NCBI RefSeq assembly: GCF_009939195.1
Contig: NZ_JAACKC010000010.1
Location: 1-64,000 of the forward strand
Direction of reading: 5' to 3'
DNA: 64,000 nucleotides
From: Acinetobacter kanungonis
GTDB lineage: Bacteria > Pseudomonadota > Gammaproteobacteria > Pseudomonadales > Moraxellaceae
The position numbers and the translations under genes were made by a program. Shown here piece after piece: positions 8,291 through 17,340 of this stretch (the stretch's first letter is position 1; every line of letters begins with the position of its first letter). The notes under the pieces are model-generated. The model was not told where the DNA came from. It saw only the letters and a program-made list of their open reading frames with translations, and did no database searches.

Positions 8291-8605
8291 ATGATCCGTA
8301 AACAAGAAATTACAACATTTGAGTTCCCAGACGATGCCATCATCTGGGATGTCCGTGACGCAAGTGCTTATGCTGAAGCCCATGTAAAGGGTGCGGTCAA
8401 TCAGCCAATCACGGGCTTGTCAGCAGACTGCTTAACTCAGGTGTCTGCGGATCAGACCATTTACATTTTGTGTGGTGGTGGAAGTAAGGCTCCCCGTGCT
8501 GCTGAACTTCTTGATGGTTTAGATAATTCACGTGAGTATGTGGTCCTGATGGGCGGTACACGAGCTGCACGTGATGCAGGTTTACCTTTAGAACAAGGGA
8601 CCTGA
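8291..8605 (+). CDS. Rhodanese-like domain protein
   Basis: 104 residues, essentially one rhodanese domain: IWDVRDASAYAEAHVKGAVN near residues 19-38 and an active-site loop with Cys in YILCGGGSKA near residue 62, so the sulfur-accepting Cys is present. ATG 8291 follows AAGGAG (8280-8285). It probably acts as a small cytoplasmic sulfurtransferase with an unknown partner. It is divergent from yajQ and ends at a terminator shared with mnmC. Confidence 0.85.
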   Translation: MIRKQEITTFEFPDDAIIWDVRDASAYAEAHVKGAVNQPITGLSADCLTQVSADQTIYILCGGGSKAPRAAELLDGLDNSREYVVLMGGTRAARDAGLPLEQGT

Positions 8606-8607
8606 TC

Positions 8608-8634
8608 AAAAAAAGCGCCTTTTGGCGCTTTTTT
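8608..8634. terminator. Bidirectional intrinsic terminator
   Basis: The stem AGCGCC/GGCGCT has a TTTT loop and is flanked by an A-run and a T-run. It lies between the rhodanese gene and the convergent mnmC gene. Confidence 0.85.
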
Positions 8635-8678
8635 CGTAAATGAAGAAGAGAACAATAAATACCGCAATAAAAAGAAAG

Positions 8679-10595
8679 TTAATTTTCGGTCTGCGCATTC
8701 GGCTGAGCATTAAAATACGGTTTCTTCGGTTTGGTTTTTTTGACAAAACGCTGAATATCCAGTTTTTTCAAAAGTGAACTCGGAACAGGGCAGGCTTCTG
8801 AAAGAATCTTGGCAGCCAAAATTTCACTACACAGGGGTGCAAACAAAAAGCCCTTAGAACCTAAGCCAGCCAAACTATAAATTTCAGTAGCATCATCCAA
8901 GCGACCTAAGACAGGGAAGTAGTCTTGGGTTTGTGCACGCACGGAGGCACGACCTTGCCAAGTCGAGGTTGTAGGCAGGGATTGTGCATAACTTGGGAAG
9001 ACACTGTGGATAAGATTGAAGTTATGCACATGGTCTTCGGCAAGAACCTCACTATCCTCCCGATTCGGATAAAAGGATGCACCCAAAATCAATTGTTCAG
9101 GATTCAGCTGCATACAATAACCGCCATAACTATAAGCTTGATCGCTCGCTAAAGCATGTTCTGAATTTTCCAACCAACTGACTTGACCACGAATAGGTTT
9201 TAATACGGGATAGTGCTCAAAAAAAGCTTGGCTTTGACGTGCACAGCAGACAATCACATGATCAAAATCACCTAAATGCTGATCCTGTGAATCAAAGACT
9301 TGTAGCGTATCATCCGATACAAAATTCTTGATCGTCGCTTGCTGAAACTGAATCAAAGGGTGCTGCAGCATTTGATCTCGTAAAGCATGCGGGGAGACCA
9401 CTCCTGCTTGTAACAGTTTTAAGCTCGGGAATTCGGTGGCCATGCCACAGTCCTGAGCCGAGCTGGTATTCAGCACTTGCTGAGGATATTCATTGGCTAA
9501 ACCCAGTAAATCCTCTGCATTTTTGAGCGCCATTTGATTGACTTGAATCGGGCGAAAGGCTTGAAAGGGGGCATAATGGCGAAGCGCATGCTGCCACGCC
9601 AAAGTCATTAAATGTTCATGGCTTTGTTCAATCGGACATAGTTTAGGGTTAAGCAAAGCCAAAGGATTTCCTGACCCGCCTGCGAGTGGCGCAGTTTGGT
9701 CATAGAGCGTCACTGCATGCCCACGCTGTGCAAATGCCCAGGCACAGCTTAAACCTGCGATTCCTGCGCCAATAATGGCAATTTGACGTTGCTTGGTGCT
9801 GATTGGCTTGGAGGCCTCAGTCGTCATTTGATGCGGTTCAGTGTCGCTTTTAGCATCAAGCGTTGGTTTTAACCAACAAGCTTTAAGCATTTCCCGTTTA
9901 TGCCCAAAACCACGTGGACGAGTGATCTGAATACCATGTTGCTTTAGCCCGCGTTTTAATACGCCAGCTACACTGAATGAGGCAAACGTGGTGCCGTAGT
10001 CTGAGAGGCGTACAATATGATTCAACACCTGCTCTTGCCACATGTCTGGATTACAAGATGGTGCAAAACCATCGAGGAACCAAGCATCTACAGGATGGAT
10101 TTTTTCCATGTTTGGGAAAACATCATGTGCATCACCGAGCCAAAGATCTAGGCTAAAGCGTTCTTCAGGAAAGCTCAGGCGATGGCAGCCTGCAAGAGGT
10201 AAAGGATATTGTTGAATTAATTGATCGGCTAAAGGCTTGAGTTCAGGCCACGCATTCAGCGCACGAATCAGATCGGCTTTGGAAAGCGGAAACTTTTCCA
10301 CACTCATGGCATGCAGGTGACTATGGTTGTCGGGACGACAGTGTTGCCACATTTGCCACAACGCCAAAATGTTTAAGCCTGTACCAAAACCTGTTTCACC
10401 GACTGAAAAATATTGGTAGTCCGTTAAATGGGCTAAACGTGTGGCGAGATCATTGCCATGCAGGAACACATGGCGGGTTTCGAGTAAACCATTGTCTTTG
10501 GAAAAATAGACATCGCCAAATTGTTTAGAAACAGGCACCTCGATGCCATCAACCTGATGCCAATCGAGTTCGGCGGTCTGTATTACGTGAGACAA
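8679..10595 (-). CDS. mnmC: Bifunctional tRNA mnm5s2U biosynthesis protein MnmC
   Basis: A 638-residue fusion that completes the mnm5s2U modification at tRNA position 34. The N-terminal ~250 residues are the SAM-dependent methyltransferase MnmD (GETGFGTGLNILALW near residue 67; DAWFLDGFAPSCNPDMW near 170). The rest is the FAD-dependent MnmC1 oxidoreductase (IAIIGAGIAGLSCAWAFA near residue 273; SLAGLGSKGFLFAPL near 590), which removes carboxymethyl from cmnm5U. The start is TTG at 10593-10595, with AAAGG 9 bases upstream and the conserved N-terminus immediately after. It is last in a minus-strand run yciB-yciI-hypothetical-mnmC. Confidence 0.95.
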   Translation of the reverse strand: MSHVIQTAELDWHQVDGIEVPVSKQFGDVYFSKDNGLLETRHVFLHGNDLATRLAHLTDYQYFSVGETGFGTGLNILALWQMWQHCRPDNHSHLHAMSVEKFPLSKADLIRALNAWPELKPLADQLIQQYPLPLAGCHRLSFPEERFSLDLWLGDAHDVFPNMEKIHPVDAWFLDGFAPSCNPDMWQEQVLNHIVRLSDYGTTFASFSVAGVLKRGLKQHGIQITRPRGFGHKREMLKACWLKPTLDAKSDTEPHQMTTEASKPISTKQRQIAIIGAGIAGLSCAWAFAQRGHAVTLYDQTAPLAGGSGNPLALLNPKLCPIEQSHEHLMTLAWQHALRHYAPFQAFRPIQVNQMALKNAEDLLGLANEYPQQVLNTSSAQDCGMATEFPSLKLLQAGVVSPHALRDQMLQHPLIQFQQATIKNFVSDDTLQVFDSQDQHLGDFDHVIVCCARQSQAFFEHYPVLKPIRGQVSWLENSEHALASDQAYSYGGYCMQLNPEQLILGASFYPNREDSEVLAEDHVHNFNLIHSVFPSYAQSLPTTSTWQGRASVRAQTQDYFPVLGRLDDATEIYSLAGLGSKGFLFAPLCSEILAAKILSEACPVPSSLLKKLDIQRFVKKTKPKKPYFNAQPNAQTEN

Positions 10596-10627
10596 AAGTT
10601 TTAACCTTTAAATGAAAGCGCGGAAAA

Positions 10628-11137
10628 TTACCATTGGCGACGACGTTTGGTTTGTGCATAACTGGCAATCAGGAAGCCTAGTAGCACACCTACTGCAAGC
10701 GTCACAGCGCCGTAAATAAACATTTGCGCGCTGCGTTCACTTTGCAGGACTTGAACCTGTACACCCAAATTGTCGTTCTTTAACTGTAATTCCTGATTTT
10801 GTGCCAATGCTTCTAAGTTGGCTTTTTCCAACTGTTGCAAGCGCATGGATTGGTCTTTGACCAAGGCTTTAATTTTTAAATCTTGTAAGGCTTTATTCTT
10901 GGCAAGTTGTTCCGCAGTGAGGGGTTGTGCCTCTTGCGGCTGACCGTTTGGATTCACTGTCGCAACTGCGGGAATGACACGCGGTTTATCTGCAGGAAGT
11001 GTGTGTGGCGCTGTTGGTGCTGGTGCAACAGGTGCAGCAGGCGCTACAGCAGGAGCTGGAGTTGTTGCAGGTTCTACTGCCCAAGCCGTAGAACATAAAA
11101 GAGAAAGACCCAGTAAACTAGGAACAACAGCGCGCAT
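10628..11137 (-). CDS. Hypothetical exported Ala/Pro-rich coiled-coil protein with C-terminal membrane anchor
   Basis: 169 residues. A signal peptide ends at AWA (residue ~20). Then come an Ala/Pro/Thr-rich linker (~22-60), a Leu/Gln/Lys-rich coiled-coil (~75-135), one transmembrane helix (YGAVTLAVGVLLGFLIASY, ~142-160) and a basic cytoplasmic end (KRRRQW). The layout suggests a periplasmic stalk tethered to the inner membrane. I recognise no named family. AAAGGA lies 8 bases before the ATG, and only 5 bp separate it from yciI, so they are co-transcribed. Confidence 0.75.
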   Translation of the reverse strand: MRAVVPSLLGLSLLCSTAWAVEPATTPAPAVAPAAPVAPAPTAPHTLPADKPRVIPAVATVNPNGQPQEAQPLTAEQLAKNKALQDLKIKALVKDQSMRLQQLEKANLEALAQNQELQLKNDNLGVQVQVLQSERSAQMFIYGAVTLAVGVLLGFLIASYAQTKRRRQW

Positions 11138-11142
11138 GAATT

Positions 11143-11445
11143 TTATCCTTTAGGAAACGCTTTGTTAAACGGTTTAACCTCGATTTTTGCATAGACACCT
11201 TCTTTCAAGAATGGTTCATCTTGCAGCCAAGCATCGAGTGCTTCACGGCTATCGAAATCTACAATAATTGTACTCCCGTAAAAACCTGCCTGTGGATTAC
11301 TTGGATCTTTTGGCATAGCACCTGCGACGATTAAGCGACCTTCAGCATCTAATTGTTCTAAACGTGCAAGATGTTGAGGGCGTACCGCAAGGCGTTTTTC
11401 TACAGTACCGTCTTGATCGGTACAGGTCACAACAAATAATGGCAT
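11143..11445 (-). CDS. yciI: YciI family protein
   Basis: A 100-residue YciI-like protein with a dimeric ferredoxin-like fold. It shows the N-terminal strand LFVVTCTDQ, the family His-Leu segment RPQHLARLEQL near residue 23, and GAMPKD and DEPFLKEGVY loops. The family has a proposed His/Asp active site but no established general reaction. It sits 27 bp after yciB, and this yciB-yciI linkage is also seen around the E. coli yci genes. Confidence 0.88.
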   Translation of the reverse strand: MPLFVVTCTDQDGTVEKRLAVRPQHLARLEQLDAEGRLIVAGAMPKDPSNPQAGFYGSTIIVDFDSREALDAWLQDEPFLKEGVYAKIEVKPFNKAFPKG

Positions 11446-11472
11446 GATGATTCTCAGCGCGCTAAACGAATA

Positions 11473-12087
11473 TTAATCTTCAGAGGACTTAAAGTATTTA
11501 CGCAATACAATAAACTGGATAATGATAAAGGAAAACATCACCAGCATGTCACCAAAAGCGGTAAATTCACCCCAATATTTTCCGTTCATAAATAAGAAAG
11601 CGAAAAATACATGCAAGCCAGACATCACTGCAAACATGGCTGCCCAAGCATAATTCAGTCTTTTCCAGCCTTGCTCACCCAAATTAAAAATGGGAGCAAA
11701 TAATCGTTTAATTAGAGGGGTACGATCCTTACTAAAATAAGGCGATAACAGGAAAGCACCTGCAAAAACCATATTCAAAATGGCCGCTTTGAGGCGAATA
11801 TAGAAATCATCACTGAGCATCAGGGTAATGCCACCAAAAATAACCGTCATAAACAGTACAATCCACTGCTGTTTATCCAAACGGAATTTCTGCATGATGA
11901 ACAGGGCGCCATACACCACCAACATGGAAAGGATTAAACCTGTTGTTGCCACCAAGATATTATTATTGTCTACGCCACCAGCGGAACCAATCAATTGCAG
12001 AAGAGGGTGCTGAGTGTCTTTCGGATCTACCGTCTTATATAAATAAAAGAAAATAATGAGTGGCACAAAGTCTAAAAGTGCTTTCAT
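11473..12087 (-). CDS. yciB: Inner membrane-spanning protein YciB (septation protein A family)
   Basis: A 204-residue polytopic protein of the YciB/IspA family with about five or six membrane helices. It starts with MKALLDFVPLIIFFYLYK and ends with a basic tail. Typical conserved spots are WKRLNYAWAAMFAVMSGLH (~141-159) and the terminal FxxxRKYF. In enterics the protein affects envelope integrity and contacts elongation and division proteins. It is first gene of the yciB-yciI-hypothetical-mnmC unit and divergent from yciV. Confidence 0.92.
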   Translation of the reverse strand: MKALLDFVPLIIFFYLYKTVDPKDTQHPLLQLIGSAGGVDNNNILVATTGLILSMLVVYGALFIMQKFRLDKQQWIVLFMTVIFGGITLMLSDDFYIRLKAAILNMVFAGAFLLSPYFSKDRTPLIKRLFAPIFNLGEQGWKRLNYAWAAMFAVMSGLHVFFAFLFMNGKYWGEFTAFGDMLVMFSFIIIQFIVLRKYFKSSED

Positions 12088-12132
12088 GTTAGAGTATCTG
12101 AATCTGTTTAATAAAGTGGCTTAGTATAAGTG

Positions 12133-12984
12133 ATGCTTGGCGTAGATTTACATACACATAGTAATATTTCTGATGGAACTTTGTCACCAGAACAACTGGT
12201 GCATGCCGCGCATGAAAAAGGCATCCATACGTTGGCCTTGACCGACCACGATACTATGGACGGTTTGGCTATGGCTGCACAGATTGCACATGGCTATGAC
12301 ATGCAGTTAATTTTAGGGGTCGAGATTTCCAGCCAATGGTCACGTCCCGCCACCAAAAAAAGTTATAGCGTGCATATTGTGGCATTGAATATGCAGCAGC
12401 CTGAACCCTTATTGGCGGTGTTGGAACAACAAAAGCAGATCCGTGCCGAACGTGCAGCGCAGATTTGTAGTTTACTCACACCGCTGATTGGTCAGGATAT
12501 TTATACCGATGTGTTGGCGAAAGTTGATGGTGAGGCGGACAGAATTACACGGACCCATATCGCCAAAACTTTGGTAGAAAAAGGCATCGTAAGCCGTGTG
12601 CAGCAAGCCTTTGATAAATATATCAAGGAAGGCAAAAAGGCCTATGTCAAGTTTGATGGTTTGGGACTAGAAGAAACCATTCAGGCCATACATGCCAGCC
12701 GTGGCTTTGCTGTTTTGGCGCATCCGACCCGCTATGATTTATCTGCCACCAATGTACGTTACCTAATTGAGTTATTTGCACAATCAGGTGGAGATGCCGT
12801 GGAATTACCGCCACAGATTGATCCGCCTGCAACACGGCAGATGGTGGATCGTATGATTGCAGAATATGGCTTAAAGGTTTCGGTGGGCAGCGACTTTCAT
12901 GGTGAAAATATGCCGTGGATTAAATTGGGACATATTCCAGTCGTCAAAGCGGGGCAAGTCGGGATTTGGGAAAGCTTTGTTTAA
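12133..12984 (+). CDS. yciV: PHP-domain 5'-3' exonuclease (RNase AM / YciV family)
   Basis: A 283-residue PHP-fold phosphoesterase. Metal-binding signatures are DLHTHSNISDG (residues 5-15), ALTDHDTMDG (~38), a Glu in GVEISS, AHPTRY (~198) and the C-terminal GSDFHGENMPW (~256). E. coli YciV (RNase AM) matures the 5' ends of rRNAs and degrades short 3',5'-phosphorylated nucleotides. A GTG codon sits just before the ATG and no good ribosome site is evident for either; ATG 12133 is chosen. It is divergent from yciB by about 45 bp. Confidence 0.88.
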   Translation: MLGVDLHTHSNISDGTLSPEQLVHAAHEKGIHTLALTDHDTMDGLAMAAQIAHGYDMQLILGVEISSQWSRPATKKSYSVHIVALNMQQPEPLLAVLEQQKQIRAERAAQICSLLTPLIGQDIYTDVLAKVDGEADRITRTHIAKTLVEKGIVSRVQQAFDKYIKEGKKAYVKFDGLGLEETIQAIHASRGFAVLAHPTRYDLSATNVRYLIELFAQSGGDAVELPPQIDPPATRQMVDRMIAEYGLKVSVGSDFHGENMPWIKLGHIPVVKAGQVGIWESFV

Positions 12985-13070
12985 GCGAGCCGTCTCATAT
13001 TCATTTCTTTTGGAGCGCTCCATATGAACCTTTCCATAATATTAGATATCAATTGGGATGGTTAGTAGCT

Positions 13071-13529
13071 TTAAAGTAAGCCGTTAATTACACGTTGTTT
13101 CTTTTTGTTTAATTCAGCAATTCTTGTGTTGAGCTTTTTACTTTCAAGTTTTTCGACTTTGCAAGTCTTCAAATAAATCTTAAAACAATATATGCCCATT
13201 ACAATTGCGAAGGAAAAGAAAACTAAAGCAAAGAGTGCAACAGCCAGACCAGTATAGTTTTGCCCGAACAAGAATGGGATAAATAAAAGCCAAAAGACAT
13301 AAAATAAAGCGATCCCACATAGCGAAACGACAATCGGTGTAAACATCACGAAAGGGAGTGCAAGAGAGTATTTGGAGTTATACTGCTCTAGAGACGCTTT
13401 TGCTTCCAATAGTTCTTCTTCAATCCGTAGAAGATCTGGTATTACTTGAGCAAATGCATTGTCAATCAATGTATTTGGAGCAGCACTAGGTGTAGAATGA
13501 TTTTCATTTTGGTTCTTCATATTTTTCAT
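13071..13529 (-). CDS. Hypothetical membrane protein
   Basis: 152 residues. A polar N-terminus is followed by a Glu-rich helix (residues ~30-55), two transmembrane helices (~60-85 and ~92-115, rich in Phe/Leu/Val), and a Lys-rich helical tail (KVEKLESKKLNTRIAELNKK) that may form a coiled coil. I recognise no domain. The start is uncertain between ATG 13529 and ATG 13520, since neither has a clear ribosome site. It is AT-rich, stands alone between yciV and the bestrophin gene, and could be strain-variable. Confidence 0.6.
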   Translation of the reverse strand: MKNMKNQNENHSTPSAAPNTLIDNAFAQVIPDLLRIEEELLEAKASLEQYNSKYSLALPFVMFTPIVVSLCGIALFYVFWLLFIPFLFGQNYTGLAVALFALVFFSFAIVMGIYCFKIYLKTCKVEKLESKKLNTRIAELNKKKQRVINGLL

Positions 13530-13593
13530 TTTTAATAGGACGAATGGAAGCTTATTGCCTTTAAACAGGATATCAACAAATAGGCAATATATT

Positions 13594-14550
13594 TTAAAGC
13601 AGATTGTTATCCTGCGCTTGAATCGGTGGAGGGGTTGGTTTACCCAAAGTGCCTAATAATTCGATTTCAATGGTACGCACCATCGCATCTAAAGGTAAGT
13701 CATTGCTTTGTGTACCAAAGGGTTCTTCAATTTCTGAACTTAAGGCATCTAAACCTAAAAAGGTATAGGCTAAAATGCCCACCAATAAAGGCGTCGCCAA
13801 GCCTAAGGTTGCACCCAGACTAAAGGGCAACATGAAACAAAAGAAATATACGGTACGATTCAGGAGTACCGAATAAGCAAAGGGTAAAGGCGTCGTCGCA
13901 ATACGGTCACAGCCTGTTTGCACCAAACTCATTTCCGCCACATGTTCATTCATTTGCGCATAAATAATGTCGGAAATTTCACCTTCTTTTAGGGCTTGCA
14001 TTAGCTCCCACTGAATCAGACTCAGGGTGTATTGCGGGGCGTTCACTTGTTGATAAAGTTGAGTGAGTGCTTGTTGGCTTAAGCCTGTGGTTTCAGTCAA
14101 TTCGGTTGGATTCTCAGTTTGATGGCGTAGCCGATCACGCAACACATTGGCAAACACAATTACATGCTGAATAATCCTTTCACGCCTAGCCTGACTGAGA
14201 ATACGACAGTTACGGTCAAAATGTCGGGCATTTGCAATGAGCATGCCCCACAGTTTGCGTGCTTCCCACCAGCGGTCATAACAGGCGGTATTTTTAAAAC
14301 CGAGGAAAATAGACAGCACCACGCCAATCAGGGTAAAGCCGACCAAAGGCAGTTCTGGGAAATGAAAATACCCCATATGGGACAGACCACCGACAATAGT
14401 GGAAATCAGCATGACCACGCCTAAAGGAGGCAGGACTTTCGGGAGGATGGTACCGCGCCATGAAAATAATATTTTAAAGACGTCGGGTTGTTCTCGCACA
14501 ATCATGTGGGGATATTCATCATTTATTTTTGCTTGATCTTCATCTGTCAC
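13594..14550 (-). CDS. Bestrophin-family anion channel protein
   Basis: A 318-residue bacterial bestrophin-like (UPF0187) protein. It shows two hydrophobic hairpins (~38-80 and ~222-268), the family stretch GFKNTACYDRWWEARKLWG near residues 83-101, and the acidic EIEEPFGTQSNDLPLDAM near 275-292. Homologues form pentameric ion channels in the inner membrane. The C-terminus is proline-rich (KPTPPPIQAQ). It lies 30 bp upstream of radC's end on the same strand, but a functional link is not implied. Confidence 0.87.
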   Translation of the reverse strand: MTDEDQAKINDEYPHMIVREQPDVFKILFSWRGTILPKVLPPLGVVMLISTIVGGLSHMGYFHFPELPLVGFTLIGVVLSIFLGFKNTACYDRWWEARKLWGMLIANARHFDRNCRILSQARRERIIQHVIVFANVLRDRLRHQTENPTELTETTGLSQQALTQLYQQVNAPQYTLSLIQWELMQALKEGEISDIIYAQMNEHVAEMSLVQTGCDRIATTPLPFAYSVLLNRTVYFFCFMLPFSLGATLGLATPLLVGILAYTFLGLDALSSEIEEPFGTQSNDLPLDAMVRTIEIELLGTLGKPTPPPIQAQDNNLL

Positions 14551-14580
14551 TGAGCATTTGTCAATATTTGCTGAAAGGCT

Positions 14581-15273
14581 TTAAGTGGACTTGATTAAGC
14601 CCTGTTCAGCAAAAGAAAAACTGCCTGTCGCAGCAATCACGCAATGATCCAATAATTGTATTTCAAGCAGTTGACAGGCCTGTGCAATTTGCTGGGTCAG
14701 GGCAATATCGGCAGCCGAAGGCAGGGCATGTCCCAAGGGATGATTATGCGCAATTACAATGGAACTGGCCTGTTGTTGCAAAGCATGGCGGAGCAATTGA
14801 TTCAGGGATACAGTACAGCTATTCAGTGAGCCAAAGAACAGCTTTTTAAAGTTGAGTTTACGCAACTGGCTGTCGAGACATAACACCGCAAACACTTCCT
14901 GTGTTTCACCCAATAATTCAAAACGCAGATAATCTAACAGTTGGCTGGAATTTTGAATTTCGAGGCTGTGCTGTTGCAGTTGTTGCGCGACATAGCGCCG
15001 TCCCAGTTCTTTCACCGCCATTAGTTGGGAGTATTTGGTCGCGCCAATACCATGAAACTGACTGAGTTGTTCTAGCTGCGCATTGAGAATCGGAGCGAGT
15101 CCGCCAAAATGACCAATTAGCAGTCTGGCTAATTCAACGGCTGAATGTTGTTTAGAGCCAGAACGCAGGAAAATTGCCAAGAGTTCGGCATCGGACAGGC
15201 TATTTGCCCCTTGTTGCAATAAGCGTTCGCGTGGACGCTCTTGTTCAGGCCAATGTTTGATCGATAGATTCAT
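14581..15273 (-). CDS. radC: RadC family JAB1/MPN-domain protein
   Basis: A 230-residue RadC protein. An N-terminal helix-hairpin-helix region (RERLLQQGANSLSDAELLAIFLRSG, split by its conserved SDxELLA) is followed by a JAMM/MPN metal site H-N-H-P-x-G-x-x-x-P-S-x-x-D near residues 174-187. Despite the name, a role in DNA repair is not established. It is divergent from coaBC, the same arrangement as in E. coli. Confidence 0.93.
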   Translation of the reverse strand: MNLSIKHWPEQERPRERLLQQGANSLSDAELLAIFLRSGSKQHSAVELARLLIGHFGGLAPILNAQLEQLSQFHGIGATKYSQLMAVKELGRRYVAQQLQQHSLEIQNSSQLLDYLRFELLGETQEVFAVLCLDSQLRKLNFKKLFFGSLNSCTVSLNQLLRHALQQQASSIVIAHNHPLGHALPSAADIALTQQIAQACQLLEIQLLDHCVIAATGSFSFAEQGLIKST

Positions 15274-15385
15274 TTTTGTTTAACTTTTTAGTGTTTATTA
15301 TCAAGTTACGCCCCAGTCAATGTCTTGGGGATGCGGTTATTTAATGCTATTGTGAGCGCCACTGCAACAGAAAGGTATACTGTTT

Positions 15386-16648
15386 GTGAGCTTTGACTTA
15401 AGTGTAATTCCAAATAAAAACATCATTTTGGCTGTTACTGGCGGAATTGCAGCCTATAAAAGTGCCATCTTGGTTCGTCGACTCAAAGATCAGGGATTTA
15501 ATGTGCGGGTGGTCATGACCCACGGGGCGCAGGCATTTATTACTCCGCTGACTTTTCAAGCCTTGTCAGGCAATCCAGTGCATACCGAATTACTCGATCC
15601 TGAAGCTGAAGCAGGTATGGGGCATATCGAACTGGCACGTTGGGCAGACTTGTTATTGGTTGCTCCAGCCAGCTGCGATACCTTAGCCAAGTTTGCCGCA
15701 GGTTTGGCGGATGATTTGCTTAGTACCTTATATTTGGCGACCAAAGCACCGGTTTGGGTTGCACCTGCAATGAATCAGCAAATGTGGGCCGCCAAAGCCA
15801 CGCAACGTAATCTCAATACTTTAATTGAAGATGGCGTGCATGTGATTATGCCTGAAGCTGGTTCTCAAGCTTGTGGTGATGTCGGTTTAGGGCGTATGCC
15901 TGAGCCTGAAGATTTGGCCTATCAGGTCACTGAATATTTCCATAAAGCACAGCGTGCCATTGCCGAGAAATTCGGTCTGTTGGCGAGCAAGCATGTGGTG
16001 ATTACCGCAGGTCCAACCCGAGAAGCGATTGACCCTGTGCGTTATATTTCCAATCACAGCACAGGCAAAATGGGCTTTGCTCTAGCAGCGGCTTGTTATG
16101 CGGCAGGGGCAAAAGTGACTTTAATTGCAGGTCCTGTCAGTTTGGATACGCCGAATGGTGTACGCCGTATTAATGTGTCATCAGCGATTCAAATGTTGAA
16201 TACCAGTATGCAAATGCTGGAAGAAGGCTGTGATATTTTCATTGCGACCGCGGCTGTAGCGGATTATCGCGTGGCAGAAGTCGCAGAACATAAAATTAAA
16301 AAATCAGGTGATGAGCTGAATGTCGCTTTGGTGAAAAACCCCGATATTGTTGCGACCATTGCCCAACAGCAAAAACGTCCATTTATGGTGGGTTTTGCCG
16401 CAGAAACGCGTAACGTGGAAGAATATGCAGCAGGCAAGTTGGTGGCTAAAAAGCTGGATATGATTGCCTGCAATGATGTATCCCGTGCTGATATTGGTTT
16501 TGCTTCCGATGAAAATGCCATGACCGTGTTTTTTGCCAATCAATATCACATGGACAAACGTGATTTAGAAAAAGCCTCAAAACAAGAAATTGCACAACAA
16601 TTGGTAGAAGCCATGCACGATGCTTTGCAGCATCCTGAAGCCAAATAA
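15386..16648 (+). CDS. coaBC: Bifunctional phosphopantothenoylcysteine decarboxylase/synthase CoaBC
   Basis: A 420-residue fusion catalysing two consecutive steps of coenzyme A synthesis. The N-terminal CoaC flavoprotein half shows AVTGGIAAYKSA at residue ~12, an active-site His region (GHIELARWAD) and the catalytic Cys in ACGDVGLGRMPEP near 160. The CoaB half begins ~195 (HVVITAGPTREAIDPVRYISN) with NHSTGKMG and the conserved Lys segment KKLDMIACNDV. The start is GTG with AAGG 9 bases upstream. It is divergent from radC. Confidence 0.96.
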   Translation: MSFDLSVIPNKNIILAVTGGIAAYKSAILVRRLKDQGFNVRVVMTHGAQAFITPLTFQALSGNPVHTELLDPEAEAGMGHIELARWADLLLVAPASCDTLAKFAAGLADDLLSTLYLATKAPVWVAPAMNQQMWAAKATQRNLNTLIEDGVHVIMPEAGSQACGDVGLGRMPEPEDLAYQVTEYFHKAQRAIAEKFGLLASKHVVITAGPTREAIDPVRYISNHSTGKMGFALAAACYAAGAKVTLIAGPVSLDTPNGVRRINVSSAIQMLNTSMQMLEEGCDIFIATAAVADYRVAEVAEHKIKKSGDELNVALVKNPDIVATIAQQQKRPFMVGFAAETRNVEEYAAGKLVAKKLDMIACNDVSRADIGFASDENAMTVFFANQYHMDKRDLEKASKQEIAQQLVEAMHDALQHPEAK

Positions 16649-16666
16649 CGCTGTGAAATTTTTATG

Positions 16667-16696
16667 AAAATGCAACGAATTCGTTGCATTTTTTAT
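16667..16696 (+). terminator. Intrinsic terminator after coaBC
   Basis: The near-perfect palindrome AAAATGCAACGAA/TTCGTTGCATTTT is followed by T residues, 20 bp after the coaBC stop. Confidence 0.75.
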
Positions 16697-16796
16697 GTAT
16701 GCTACATTTGAAGAATAAAGCTGAGTGTTTGCATAAACATTCCGTATATTTTCCCTGATAAATAAATCATAGCCACAGTTTTTGATAGGACATCTC

Positions 16797-17174
16797 ATGA
16801 TTAAAAAAACTTTAGCCACCGTTGTAATGTTGTCATCTTTGGTCCTTAGCCATAGCGTTATGGCGGCAGGTTTAGAAGATGATATGAAAACCCTTGGGAA
16901 AAATTATAAAGCCTTTAATCAAGCTTCAACTCCACAAGCAGCAACCAGTGCCTTGAACAATATGCGTGGTGCAGCGGTGCATGCCAAGCAATATAAATTG
17001 AAGGCACATACGGCTGAGAAAGTGCCAAGTTCGACGGCTTTATTCGACCAGATTATTGTCGAAATTGATAAAACCAAAACGCTGGCACAAGCAGGTAAGT
17101 TAGACGAAGCGAAAAAACAAGGGAAGAAAATTGGCGAATTACGCGACCAAGGACACAAATACTACGCACACTAA
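16797..17174 (+). CDS. cybC: Periplasmic cytochrome b562
   Basis: 125 residues with a signal peptide (residues 1-23, cleaved after VMA) and a four-helix bundle matching E. coli cytochrome b562. The mature N-terminus AGLEDDMKTL supplies the axial Met, and RDQGHKYY near the C-terminus supplies the axial His. There is no CxxCH motif, so haem should be non-covalent. ATG 16797 is preceded by AGGA; a slightly upstream in-frame start would spoil the signal peptide. Its physiological redox partner is unknown. It is monocistronic between two terminators. Confidence 0.88.
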   Translation: MIKKTLATVVMLSSLVLSHSVMAAGLEDDMKTLGKNYKAFNQASTPQAATSALNNMRGAAVHAKQYKLKAHTAEKVPSSTALFDQIIVEIDKTKTLAQAGKLDEAKKQGKKIGELRDQGHKYYAH

Positions 17175-17205
17175 TTGATGGTTGTGAAGCACGTTGTAGT
17201 ATCCA

Positions 17206-17236
17206 AAACTGTACCCTGAAAAGGTACAGTTTTTTT
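17206..17236 (+). terminator. Intrinsic terminator after cytochrome b562
   Basis: The 10-bp stem AAACTGTACC/GGTACAGTTT (17206-17215/17223-17232) has a 7-base loop and is followed by a T-run. Confidence 0.88.
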
Positions 17237-17340
17237 ATGGCTGATGGATAAGATCTTGGTTGTAATTGAGCATGATTCAGATTTCCAGCTTTGTGTAGAG
17301 TTGCTACATTAATAACAGAAATCTTGAAGGATCTATGGGC

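Noticed and set aside
16264..16549. Open frames antisense to coaBC
   Set aside because: Typical shadow frames of a strongly coding gene; no motif or ribosome site.
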